64,000 nt of DNA from Prevotella sp. (GTDB lineage Bacteria > Bacteroidota > Bacteroidia > Bacteroidales > Bacteroidaceae). Both the position numbers and the translations under genes were made by a program. The notes under the pieces are model-generated. The model had not been told where the DNA came from, did no database searches, and saw nothing but the letters and a program-made list of their open reading frames with translations. The first letter of the stretch is position 1. Every line of letters begins with the position of its first letter. The stretch lies in NCBI GenBank assembly GCA_016291085.1, contig JAEEVW010000005.1:49110-113109 (forward strand), written 5' to 3'. Below are positions 21,906 through 31,088 of this stretch, piece by piece.

Positions 21906-23026
21906 TAGTTGGGGTTGATGCAAAGCGGATAGTGCGCAACGGGACTGGACTGGGCAGCTACGGACGGACGCTGGTGAACGACCTGCTGCGACGAGGCGAC
22001 AGTGAGATGGAACTGAGGCTCTATGCCCCTGACGAGGGGAAGGATGCACTGAGGGGACAGATTATCGAAGGAGCCACTTTTTGTTATCCGACGGTTTTGC
22101 CGTCGGGAACAGCAGGAGCCATCCGGAAAGCCTGGTGGCGATCAAAAGGTATCGTCAAAGACCTGAAGCGCGACGGAGTCAATGTGTATCATGGATTGTC
22201 TGGCGAATTACCTATGGGACTCCGAAAGGCAGGCATACCTGGTGTAGTTACTATCCACGACCTCATTTTTTTACGTCACCCCGAATACTACCACTGGATA
22301 GACACCAAGATCTACGAATGGAAGTTCCGCCAAACGTTGCGCGAGGCCACACATATCATAGCCATCAGCGAACGGACCCGACAGGACATCATCGAACTGG
22401 GCGGAGCAGAATATGCCGATCGTATCAGTGTCATCTACCAGAGCTTTTCGCCCAGGTTTACCAAAGAGATATCAGCCAGCAAGAAAGCAGAAGTGAAACA
22501 GCGCTACGAACTACCTGCACGCTATGTGCTGAACGTAGGAACCATCGAACGACGGAAAAACCTGCAGCTGGTGGCGGAGGCACTGGATCTGTTGCCCAAG
22601 GACATCCATCTGGTGGCTGTAGGAAAAAAGACAGACTATGCCGAAGGACTGCCGAAAGACGAACGAATCCATCTGCTCAGCGGAGTACCCGATGACGACT
22701 TAGCGGCAATCTATGCTATGGGAGAGGTTTTCGCCTACCCATCGCGCTATGAGGGTTTTGGCATTCCTATTATTGAAGCCATTGCCGCCGGTCTGCCTGT
22801 GGTTGCCTGTACGGGATCGTGCTTAGAAGAGGCGGGTGGCCCATACTGCCGCTATGTGGACCCAGACAATCCAACAGAAATGGCCGAGGCACTGCAGATG
22901 TCACTACATGGGGCTTACGACCGGGAGCAACGGATTGCCAAAAGCCGCGAATACATCAAACGCTTTGAGGGTTGCGACGTAGCAGGACAGGTGGCAGAGA
23001 TTTATAAGACCTTAAGCAAGACCTGA
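21902..23026 (+). CDS. Glycosyltransferase, GT4-like
   Basis: ATGA overlap with the manC stop; GTIERRKNLQLV, PSRYEGFGIPIIEAIAAGLPVVA. Confidence 0.9.
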   Translation: MIVGVDAKRIVRNGTGLGSYGRTLVNDLLRRGDSEMELRLYAPDEGKDALRGQIIEGATFCYPTVLPSGTAGAIRKAWWRSKGIVKDLKRDGVNVYHGLSGELPMGLRKAGIPGVVTIHDLIFLRHPEYYHWIDTKIYEWKFRQTLREATHIIAISERTRQDIIELGGAEYADRISVIYQSFSPRFTKEISASKKAEVKQRYELPARYVLNVGTIERRKNLQLVAEALDLLPKDIHLVAVGKKTDYAEGLPKDERIHLLSGVPDDDLAAIYAMGEVFAYPSRYEGFGIPIIEAIAAGLPVVACTGSCLEEAGGPYCRYVDPDNPTEMAEALQMSLHGAYDREQRIAKSREYIKRFEGCDVAGQVAEIYKTLSKT

Positions 23027-25065
23027 AGAAGCAAGTCCGTTTGGGAGGAGCCATTGATTTGCTGCAAACCACTGGAGATAACGGCACGGTCGAAATAGTC
23101 GGTCGTGCCGATTTTGGCTAAGAACGTCAGACGTCCCCAATCCGCACGGGCCATGAAGGAATAACGGATACCATGACCATAGAAAGCGGGGAAAGAGAAA
23201 TCATGCAACACAGAAGGCTCGTACTGATAGAGGCGGCTGTCGTAGTCGTCGGAACGGAACCATCCAAAATAGCCCTGAAGGCGCAGGCTCCGATAACGGA
23301 AGGAAGCCTGCTGACTGACCATCACACCTCGGGAGGTTTGTTCACGACTACTCAGCCAAGCACCATCCACCTGAGTCTGTAAGGTTAGGGAGGTTGCCCC
23401 AGCCACATCAGACGAAATCACAGGACAGGTGAAGCGGATACGGGGTCGGTGTTCATAGCGATTAACGATTTGCACATGATCGGCATCGTCGTGTTGGCGT
23501 ATCCGGAAACGGTAACGAGCCTCCAGGGTCCCTATATTATAATAGGTACGCGCGAGGAGAAAGGCGTCTATAGCATCGCTGGGTGCACTGACCAAATAGC
23601 GGAGGAAGGGGAAATGGGCATAGTCGAAATAGCCTTGGAGCAAGAACTTGCGGGATGGTTTCCATGTGGCACCCAAATAGAGGCCGTGTTCATTCTGTGT
23701 AGAACTCCCCTCGCTGAAACTACGAGCATGGCAGGAGGTATAGCGTTTGTCATAGTAGCGGTGAAGCAGCATCAGACTGACCTGATCTGTAGCACGGAGA
23801 CTGGCAGTATGAATAGTCGCCAAAGCTCCCTCACGATTCAGAGCCGTCTCACCGGAAAAGGCAAAACGAGCTGAGGTCAAACCATAGTCCAGTGAGGCAT
23901 TGAAGAACGAAGAGCCCTCAGGGTAGTATCGACGGTACGCCTGGGAACCCGAAGCAGTAGCCACATATGGAACGAGAATACGGTTAAAGCTGGTGTAAAC
24001 AGCATTCAGGGAGATATGAGAGGAAAAATTGGGACGGGAGGGCGTCCAGGAAAGGCTAAAGCCCAAGTCTGTCTCATGGGTATTATTTTTCTTTTTCATC
24101 TCCGCTTCCGTACGATGGTAGCCGTCCGTATCAAGGGTTCGCACGGTTCCATTGGAATTGAGCGTAGCATCGATGGGACGCCAGGAGGCAAAAGCTGTCA
24201 GTCGCCAGTCGGAAGCCAAACGAACCGTCGCTGCTGCACCTTGCAGATAATCGGCCATAGAACGGGAAGTATAGGCTGTCAAAGCATGTGTACTGCGCCC
24301 TAAAGACTGCAGGGAGGCGAGTTTCCCCATATAGAAAGCAGAATTCATCACCAAACCCATGCCCAGCTGTACGCGATACATACCCAGGTTCAGCTCTTCC
24401 ACCCGTCCCATCCGTCGGAGCTGAAAATAGTAGGAGTAATGGTCATACCCCAAGGTATTTCGATTAGAGAAGAAGGGCTCCCCAGCATCTTGAGCGGCAG
24501 TCAAGCCGAACTTCAACTGGTCACGGGAGGCAAACTGAAGACGCAAATCGTGGCGTTGCGGATAGCCAAGGTATTTACTGTCGTCGCCTTTTCGTTTGTA
24601 AAAAGGCTGACGGAAAGAACTCTCCAACGTAGCATGGCCTCTTCGAAACAGGTTTGAAAGCTCAGACTTGATGGTCTGATGGGGAACGAGCGTATCTCCA
24701 ATCACTACAAAATAAGACAGCAGACTACGGGTTCCACGATCCAAACTCTCAATCATCTGCAATTCACTCAGCGAACGCAAGGGACGATAACGGTCCGTAT
24801 AGGCAACCAACTCCTCTATCTGCTGGGCAGAGAGGAAAGGAAGCTGTTCAAGTTGGGAACGAGAGGTCTGGTTGAGATTGAGCGGATGCTCAGCAAGATC
24901 GGAAAGGAGTTCGAAGGTCTCCTCGCCATATTCATCAACGGCTTCGTCAGCAGAAAGCCAAGAAAGGAAGGCAGCCTGCCAATCACCTACTGGGAGTTGG
25001 GGTTGTTGCGACAAAGTCGCGACAAACGGAACAAGGAAGAAGAGAAGAGTAAGGACGATGCGCAT
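23002..25065 (-). CDS. Helix-hairpin-helix domain protein with beta-barrel-like C-terminal part
   Basis: Signal peptide, LNQTSRSQLEQLPFLSAQQIEELVAYTDRYRPLRSLSELQ (HhH), aromatic alternating strands. Confidence 0.75.
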   Translation of the reverse strand: MRIVLTLLFFLVPFVATLSQQPQLPVGDWQAAFLSWLSADEAVDEYGEETFELLSDLAEHPLNLNQTSRSQLEQLPFLSAQQIEELVAYTDRYRPLRSLSELQMIESLDRGTRSLLSYFVVIGDTLVPHQTIKSELSNLFRRGHATLESSFRQPFYKRKGDDSKYLGYPQRHDLRLQFASRDQLKFGLTAAQDAGEPFFSNRNTLGYDHYSYYFQLRRMGRVEELNLGMYRVQLGMGLVMNSAFYMGKLASLQSLGRSTHALTAYTSRSMADYLQGAAATVRLASDWRLTAFASWRPIDATLNSNGTVRTLDTDGYHRTEAEMKKKNNTHETDLGFSLSWTPSRPNFSSHISLNAVYTSFNRILVPYVATASGSQAYRRYYPEGSSFFNASLDYGLTSARFAFSGETALNREGALATIHTASLRATDQVSLMLLHRYYDKRYTSCHARSFSEGSSTQNEHGLYLGATWKPSRKFLLQGYFDYAHFPFLRYLVSAPSDAIDAFLLARTYYNIGTLEARYRFRIRQHDDADHVQIVNRYEHRPRIRFTCPVISSDVAGATSLTLQTQVDGAWLSSREQTSRGVMVSQQASFRYRSLRLQGYFGWFRSDDYDSRLYQYEPSVLHDFSFPAFYGHGIRYSFMARADWGRLTFLAKIGTTDYFDRAVISSGLQQINGSSQTDLLLQVLLKVL

Positions 25066-25071
25066 AGTGTC

Positions 25072-25689
25072 TTACAATTGCCCCGCCTCAACCATCAAGA
25101 CCACACGTTCTGTCAGTCTGTCGACACCCTCTGGATCATATTCCTTCTTCAAAGAGGCACCAAAAGCCCAGGCAAAAGCCTGATAGAAGCCAGCACGAAG
25201 AGGCCCGAGGAAGGCCTGGATGAGCTCATAACCAGAGGAATGGCTCTCACGATAGATTAACTTAATCAGCAGCTTACCCTGTGAATAGGTCAGTTTTTTC
25301 ATGCGGGGCTTGTACTCCTTCATGATGCTCTTTTCGACACGTTCCAGGTGTTCTTCCTTCGCCTTCGCATTGGGCAACGTCTCCAGATACTCGGCCGTTT
25401 CCATCATAATCATCTTGGCCTCCTTGGCTATAGGCAAAACTATCTTGACATTCTTCACCAAACGCATATAAGCCCCTTCCTGTTTCTTATTTTCAAAGAC
25501 TACAGGCGGAAAGACATAGACATTGTTCATCTCCATATACTGGATGCTATCACCTTTTTCGAAGACTTTTCCAACCTTGACAGTAGGAACGAAGGTAGGA
25601 CTGTCCATATCCACCTGTTCCTTCCGCGTCTTCTGCGCCATAGCAACAGCCGCAACGAACAATAATCCTGCCAGCAGAGCCTTTCTCAT
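25072..25689 (-). CDS. DUF4294-like secreted protein
   Basis: 205 aa; signal peptide; YMRLVKNVKIVLPIAKEAKMIMMETAEYLETLPNAKAKEEHLE. Confidence 0.7.
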   Translation of the reverse strand: MRKALLAGLLFVAAVAMAQKTRKEQVDMDSPTFVPTVKVGKVFEKGDSIQYMEMNNVYVFPPVVFENKKQEGAYMRLVKNVKIVLPIAKEAKMIMMETAEYLETLPNAKAKEEHLERVEKSIMKEYKPRMKKLTYSQGKLLIKLIYRESHSSGYELIQAFLGPLRAGFYQAFAWAFGASLKKEYDPEGVDRLTERVVLMVEAGQL

Positions 25690-25692
25690 CGG

Positions 25693-26724
25693 TTACTCAG
25701 AATAAATCAGTTGAACCAGCGTCTGTCCGACAGCCTGCAGGGTATTGCGGTCAATGTGTTGCATATCATCGCTGACGGTATGCCACGTCGGTCCGAAGGA
25801 ACTCTGTTCGCAATCGGGATAGTGATTGATGATGTCGATGCAGGGGATGCCTGCCTTCTCGTTGACGGGAAGATGGTCGTCCGTGACGCCTCCACCATCT
25901 TTGTATGGGAAGATGCTACCATAACCTGCCGCGTTGGCAGCCTGCCAAACACGCTCCACGATGTTACGGGCATAGCGCATGGAGTAGTACTCACGATAGA
26001 ATTTGGCGCCTTGACCACCCACCATATCGAGGAGAATACCATATTGGTAGTCTTTCGGATTCAAGGGAGCAGGATTGGCGGCCCAGTACTGGGCTCCCAA
26101 AGCCCACGAATCAGCGCCAGCCTCGTCGCTCCATTGGGGAACGCCCCAGTCTTCAGCGTCGAAACAGATGAAATCGACTGCCACACGGGCAGAATCATGT
26201 TGTTGCATTATACGGGCCAGTTCGAGCATCACAGCCACACCCGAAGCACCATCGTTGGCAGCCATCACGGGTTTGCGCCAATTACCTTCATCGGGGTCAT
26301 TATCAGCCCACGGACGACTATCCCAGTGGGCACAGATAAGGACAGCCTCACCCCCTTCCCCTCTCCGACTGGCGAGGGGAGACTGCGCGATGATATTCGT
26401 GCTTTTGAGGACAGTGCCGTCATAGCCTTTCAAGTCAGCCTTTTGAAGGCTTACCTGATAGCCGTATTGTTCGAACTTCTGTTGAATCCATTGGGCACAC
26501 TGCTCGTGGGCCTCGCTATTCATCGTGCGAGGGCCAAAAGAACATTGTGCAGCACAGAATGCATAAGCCGAATCTGCGTTGAACATTACTGTCACTACAG
26601 ATTCAGCAACCTGGCTTTTCTTAGTCGTGCCGCAAGCAGCAAGGAAAAGTAAAAGAGTAAAAAGGTAAAAAGGTAAAAGCCTTTCTCCTGTCTTCTTTTC
26701 CATATTCATCATCTTTACTTTCAT
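25693..26724 (-). CDS. M28-family peptidase / glutaminyl-cyclase-like lipoprotein
   Basis: ICAHWDSRPWADNDPDEGNWRKPVMAANDGASGVAVMLELAR; lipobox FLAACG. Confidence 0.88.
   Translation of the reverse strand: MKVKMMNMEKKTGERLLPFYLFTLLLFLAACGTTKKSQVAESVVTVMFNADSAYAFCAAQCSFGPRTMNSEAHEQCAQWIQQKFEQYGYQVSLQKADLKGYDGTVLKSTNIIAQSPLASRRGEGGEAVLICAHWDSRPWADNDPDEGNWRKPVMAANDGASGVAVMLELARIMQQHDSARVAVDFICFDAEDWGVPQWSDEAGADSWALGAQYWAANPAPLNPKDYQYGILLDMVGGQGAKFYREYYSMRYARNIVERVWQAANAAGYGSIFPYKDGGGVTDDHLPVNEKAGIPCIDIINHYPDCEQSSFGPTWHTVSDDMQHIDRNTLQAVGQTLVQLIYSE
26346..26381. repeat. 36-bp palindromic repeat inside the M28 peptidase CDS
   Basis: Revcomp CTCCCCTCGCCAGTCGGAGAGGGGAAGGGGGTGAGG; partner at 35655-35690. 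Confidence 0.9.
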
Positions 26725-26743
26725 TTTTTACTCTTTTACTTTT
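26645..26743. repeat. 19-bp perfect inverted repeat flanking the M28 start codon
   Basis: AAAAGTAAAAGAGTAAAAA (26645-26663) and TTTTTACTCTTTTACTTTT (26725-26743). Confidence 0.85.
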
Positions 26744-28493
26744 TACTTTGTACCTGACGCATCACTCGCAGGAAGTTACCTCCCCAGATTTTCTCAATCT
26801 CCTGCTCGCTATACTGACGAGCCAGCAAGTGACGGGTGAAATTAATCAATTCTGCAGCGTTAGCGATACCACATACGCCACCATCACCATCGAAGTCGGT
26901 ACCGATACCCACATGGTCGATACCCATCACCTCAATGGCATGTTCCAAATGACGTAAGCCATCCATCACAGTGGCTTCTCCATCCTTGACGAGGAAACCA
27001 TTATACATAGTAACCTGCATCACACCACCCTTTGCCGCCAAAGCACGCATCTGCTCATCAGTCAGGTTACGCGGATGGTCGCAGAGGGCACGACAACTGG
27101 AATGGCTGCACACAATAGGCAGTTCGCTAAGTTCCAGCGCATCATAGAAACTCTTCTCTGAGGCATGGCTCAAATCCACCATGATACCCAGACGATTCAT
27201 CTCAGCAATGACCTGACGTCCAAAAGCGCTCACGCCCTGATGCGTGCTGATGCCACGGGCAGAGTCACAAATATCGTTATCGCCATTGTGACACAGCGTC
27301 ATATAGACGATGCCACGCTGGGCAAAATGCTGCAAACGTTCCAGCTGTCCATCGAGAGCAAGCCCATTCTCAATGCCAAGCATGATGCTATGGCGACCCT
27401 GCTGTTTATTCGTATAGAGGTCGGCAGGGGTACGAGCTATCCCGACTAACTGCTTATTTTTCTCAACCATCGCCTCAATCTTGTCGAAGATAAGGTCAGC
27501 ATATTCCGTAGGACCTGCCACATCAAAGTCCACCTTCGACGTAAACTCCTCTCCCTGTTGGGGTTGCGGAAGATAGCATACCATAATGGTTGCATCCTGA
27601 TGGCCCTCCGACATCTTGTGAAGATCGACCAAAATGCGTGGGTCACGGCTGCCGAAGTCTACTCCCTGCGGAAAAAACATCGGTGTGTCGCAATGGGTGT
27701 CGAGGGACAGTACGCGCTGGTGCAGATTGCAAGCCTCGCGATATTGGGCAGCCTCGCGAACCAGCCAGGAGAAGATGGGTAAACCATCTTCAGCGGGCAG
27801 GCACTCGGGGTGCCACTGTACGCCCAGGATGCTCTTATATTCACGACTTTCCATTGCCTCAATGATGCCATCCGATGAACGTCCGATTACACGGAAGCGT
27901 TCACCTGCGTCGCTGACAGCCTGGTGGTGGAAAGAGTTAACATATAACTTCTCCTCCTTATATATATTAAATAAGGTGGAGTCGGGTTCTATTGTCACCG
28001 TATGCGTAGGCTCTGAACGGTCTGCATCCTGCGAATGACGAATCTGGGCCACATCGCTGATATCCTGCTTCACCTGACCACCCAACGCCATCGCCAAAGT
28101 CTGGATTCCCCGGCAGATGCCCAACATGGGAATCTGACGGTTGTAGGCCAGCTGGGTAATCAGCAATTCCGGCAGATCACGCTCAGCATTGATACCTCCC
28201 AAACGCGGAGAGGGTTCCTCGCCAGCATACAGTGGATTATAGTCGGCACCACCTGTCAATAGGAGTCCGTCGATATGCTCCAAGGTGTTGATGATGGCAT
28301 CGGTATCGGCAAGAGGAGGAATGATGACAGGAATGCCACCAGCCCGTAAGACCGACTTGTAATAGCCATCTTTGAGCATACAGGTCTGGTCGTTGAAGTT
28401 TCCCGTCAAACCGATAATGGGTTTTCTCGGAGCTTCCGGATAGGATGCATAGGCTTTCGCAAGCTGCGACTGCCAGTCAAAGCGATGGTTCAT
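26736..28493 (-). CDS. Fusion: class-I GATase/peptidase C26 domain + M19 membrane-dipeptidase domain
   Basis: N-term LLTGGADYNPLY, LGICRGIQTLAMALGG, GVQWHPE; C-term LDTHCDTP, VDLSHASEKSF, PIVCSHSSCRALCDHPRNLTDEQ, HVGIGTDFDG. Confidence 0.92.
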   Translation of the reverse strand: MNHRFDWQSQLAKAYASYPEAPRKPIIGLTGNFNDQTCMLKDGYYKSVLRAGGIPVIIPPLADTDAIINTLEHIDGLLLTGGADYNPLYAGEEPSPRLGGINAERDLPELLITQLAYNRQIPMLGICRGIQTLAMALGGQVKQDISDVAQIRHSQDADRSEPTHTVTIEPDSTLFNIYKEEKLYVNSFHHQAVSDAGERFRVIGRSSDGIIEAMESREYKSILGVQWHPECLPAEDGLPIFSWLVREAAQYREACNLHQRVLSLDTHCDTPMFFPQGVDFGSRDPRILVDLHKMSEGHQDATIMVCYLPQPQQGEEFTSKVDFDVAGPTEYADLIFDKIEAMVEKNKQLVGIARTPADLYTNKQQGRHSIMLGIENGLALDGQLERLQHFAQRGIVYMTLCHNGDNDICDSARGISTHQGVSAFGRQVIAEMNRLGIMVDLSHASEKSFYDALELSELPIVCSHSSCRALCDHPRNLTDEQMRALAAKGGVMQVTMYNGFLVKDGEATVMDGLRHLEHAIEVMGIDHVGIGTDFDGDGGVCGIANAAELINFTRHLLARQYSEQEIEKIWGGNFLRVMRQVQSKK

Positions 28494-28499
28494 CAGCTG

Positions 28500-28964
28500 T
28501 TATTCGTCTAAATTTACTGGAATATCACGTTTAATGCTCTGTTCCAAAGAGATGAGCGTCTCAGTAGCCACCACACCAGGAATATCCTGCAGACGACCAT
28601 TCAGCAGATGCATCAGTTGCTCGTTATCGCGGGCATAGAGCTTCACCAGCATGGTGTAAGGGCCTGTCGTGAAGTGACACTCCACCACTTCAGGAATATG
28701 ACGCAGACACTCTACCACGTCCTTGTACATAGAGCCACGCTCCAATGTGATTCCCACATAGGTACAGGTTGAATAACCAAGGCTCTTGGGATTGATGTCG
28801 AAACCACTACCCATAATGACATCGCCCTCAATCAGGTGTTGAACACGCTGATGAATGGCCGCACGCGACACATTACACTCTGCGGCTACATCCTTGAACG
28901 GAATACGTGCATTCTTCGAAAGGATACTGAGTATCTTTTTGTCGAGATTATCAATTTTATCCAT
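28500..28964 (-). CDS. Lrp/AsnC-family transcriptional regulator
   Basis: LDKKILSILSKNARIPFKDVAAECNVSRAAIHQRVQHL; AsnC-type ligand domain. Confidence 0.93.
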   Translation of the reverse strand: MDKIDNLDKKILSILSKNARIPFKDVAAECNVSRAAIHQRVQHLIEGDVIMGSGFDINPKSLGYSTCTYVGITLERGSMYKDVVECLRHIPEVVECHFTTGPYTMLVKLYARDNEQLMHLLNGRLQDIPGVVATETLISLEQSIKRDIPVNLDE

Positions 28965-29070
28965 TGTATATTCGTTGTTAGTTTACAAATTGTAAGCAAA
29001 AGTACGCATTTTTGCGCAAACCAACAACATTTTGCTCCTAAAATATGTAAAAATCGTGCAATTTTGTGCC

Positions 29071-29697
29071 TTAACGCTTTCGAATAAGGGTCAAACCGTC
29101 ACGTAAAGGCAATATCACACGTTCCACTCGCTGGTCACGGAGCACATAGTCATTGAAGGTCTCAATGCCACGCGTCTGGGGGTCTCGATCGTAGGCAGCA
29201 TCAACCACATGGCCGTCCCACAGCGTATTGTCTGCCAGAATAAAACCTCCAGAACGCAAAATAGAGAGTGCCATTTCGTAAGTCTCACGGTAGGTCCGTT
29301 TATCCCCGTCGATAAAGACCATATCGAACGTCACGCCCAGACGGGGAGCTTCCGTTACGGCATCGCCAATGATAAAACGGATCTTGTCGCTGACGGGCGA
29401 ACCTTCAATCCAAGGACGCGTAAAATCCTCCTGCTCGTCGTTGATTTCGAAGGTGTAGACCATGCCCCCTTCCTCCAATCCCTCTGCCAGACAGATAGCA
29501 GAATAGCCGCTGAAGGTACCTACCTCGAGGATGTTCTTGGGACGTATCATCGTCACCAGCATCTTCAGCAAGCGCCCCTGCAGGTGGCCAGATGCCATTC
29601 GTCCATGCAGCATATGGATGTTGGTAGCCCGCCAGAGCCGGTACAGATACTCCGGCTCTGGGTCGATATGCTGCGCGATGTAATCGTCGAGGGTCAT
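29071..29697 (-). CDS. O-methyltransferase (family 3)
   Basis: ILEVGTFSGYSAICLAEGL, DMVFIDGDKRTYRE. Confidence 0.92.
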   Translation of the reverse strand: MTLDDYIAQHIDPEPEYLYRLWRATNIHMLHGRMASGHLQGRLLKMLVTMIRPKNILEVGTFSGYSAICLAEGLEEGGMVYTFEINDEQEDFTRPWIEGSPVSDKIRFIIGDAVTEAPRLGVTFDMVFIDGDKRTYRETYEMALSILRSGGFILADNTLWDGHVVDAAYDRDPQTRGIETFNDYVLRDQRVERVILPLRDGLTLIRKR

Positions 29698-30110
29698 GCC
29701 TTCAAAGCTTCGATGGCCAGGCGATAGCTGTCGAGTCCAAAGCCACAGATAACGCCCTTGCAGGCTGCGGAAATCATCGAATGATGTCGGAACTCCTCTC
29801 GCTGATGGACATTGGAGATATGTACCTCAACAACGGGACACTTCAGCGAACGAATACAGTCGTGGAGTGCCACAGAAGTATGGGTATAGGCTCCCGCATT
29901 CAGCACAATGCCATCAAAGGAAAAGCCCACCTCCTGCATCTTGTTAATCAGCTCGCCCTCGACATTGCTCTGGTAGTAGGCAATCTCAACATCGGGATAC
30001 TGAGCCTGCAACTGAGGCAGGTATTGTTCGAACGACGAAGAACCATAAATGCCTGGTTCGCGGACGCCCAAGAGGTTCAAATTAGGACCATTAATAATCT
30101 GAATTTTCAT
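29694..30110 (-). CDS. aroQ: Type II 3-dehydroquinate dehydratase
   Basis: IINGPNLNLLGVREPGIYG; NAGAYTHTSVALHDCI; EVHISNVHQREEFRHHS. Confidence 0.96.
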   Translation of the reverse strand: MKIQIINGPNLNLLGVREPGIYGSSSFEQYLPQLQAQYPDVEIAYYQSNVEGELINKMQEVGFSFDGIVLNAGAYTHTSVALHDCIRSLKCPVVEVHISNVHQREEFRHHSMISAACKGVICGFGLDSYRLAIEALKA

Positions 30111-30127
30111 ATTTCAAAAATATTTCG

Positions 30128-30136
30128 TAACTTTGC
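30128..30136 (+). promoter_or_regulatory. Promoter -7 element TAACTTTGC upstream of the tyrosine recombinase gene
   Basis: TAnnTTTGC; makes the annotated TTG start at 30133 implausible. Confidence 0.6.
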
Positions 30137-30159
30137 ACCCTGCAAAGGTACGAAATAAA

Positions 30160-31083
30160 ATGGAAACGGACAAGAAAACAGAGGCAAATCATGTGGTAAA
30201 GGCCTATCAGCGCTACCTGAAGCTACAGCGAGGCTATTCTGCCAATACCCTCGACGCCTACCTGCGCGACCTCGAAAAGCTGCTCCACTATCTGGAACAG
30301 GAGGACAAACAGGTGCAGGACGTGCAACTGTCAGACCTACAGCACTTTGCCGCATCGCTTCACGACATCGGTATTCATCCCCGTTCGCAATGTCGCATCC
30401 TGAGCGGTGTACGTTCTTTCTTCCGTTTCCTGCAACTGGACGGCTATCGCGACGATGATCCCACAGAACTGCTGGAGTCGCCTGTTTTAGGCGAGCACCT
30501 ACCAGAGGTACTGTCGGCAGAGGAAATTGACCAGTTGGAATACTCCATCGACCTGTCGAAATGGGAAGGCCATCGCAACAGGGCCATCATTGAAGTGCTG
30601 TTCAGCTGTGGCCTGCGTGTCAGTGAACTGGTCAACCTAAAACTCAGCAACCTGTTTCTCGACGAGCAGTATATCCGCGTGCTGGGCAAGGGCTCCAAGG
30701 AACGACTGGTGCCCATTTCCCCAAAGGCCATCAAAGAATTAGGCTTATGGTTTACAGACCGTAACCTCATGAATATCAAGGCGGGAGAGGAAGACTACGT
30801 ATTTCTGAATCGTCGCGGAGCACATCTGACACGAACCATGATACTCATCATGATCAAACAACAGGCCATCGAGGCAGGCATCACCAAGACCATTTCGCCC
30901 CACACCCTACGACACTCCTTTGCCACCGCCTTGCTGGAAGGTGGTGCAGACCTGCGCGCCATTCAGGCGATGTTAGGGCACGAATCCATTGGAACGACGG
31001 AAATCTATACGCATATCGACATGAGTACCTTGCGTCAGGAAATCCTGGAGCACCATCCACGAAACATGAAAACAAAAATATAA
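30160..31083 (+). CDS. xerD: Tyrosine recombinase XerC/XerD-like
   Basis: HTLRHSFATALLEGGADLRAIQAMLGHESIGTTEIYTH; ATG at 30160. Confidence 0.9.
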   Translation: METDKKTEANHVVKAYQRYLKLQRGYSANTLDAYLRDLEKLLHYLEQEDKQVQDVQLSDLQHFAASLHDIGIHPRSQCRILSGVRSFFRFLQLDGYRDDDPTELLESPVLGEHLPEVLSAEEIDQLEYSIDLSKWEGHRNRAIIEVLFSCGLRVSELVNLKLSNLFLDEQYIRVLGKGSKERLVPISPKAIKELGLWFTDRNLMNIKAGEEDYVFLNRRGAHLTRTMILIMIKQQAIEAGITKTISPHTLRHSFATALLEGGADLRAIQAMLGHESIGTTEIYTHIDMSTLRQEILEHHPRNMKTKI

Positions 31084-31088
31084 GCAAT

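Noticed and set aside
30133-30159. TTG start of the tyrosine recombinase in the ORF track
   Set aside because: It lies inside the TAACTTTGC promoter element; ATG at 30160 is the better start
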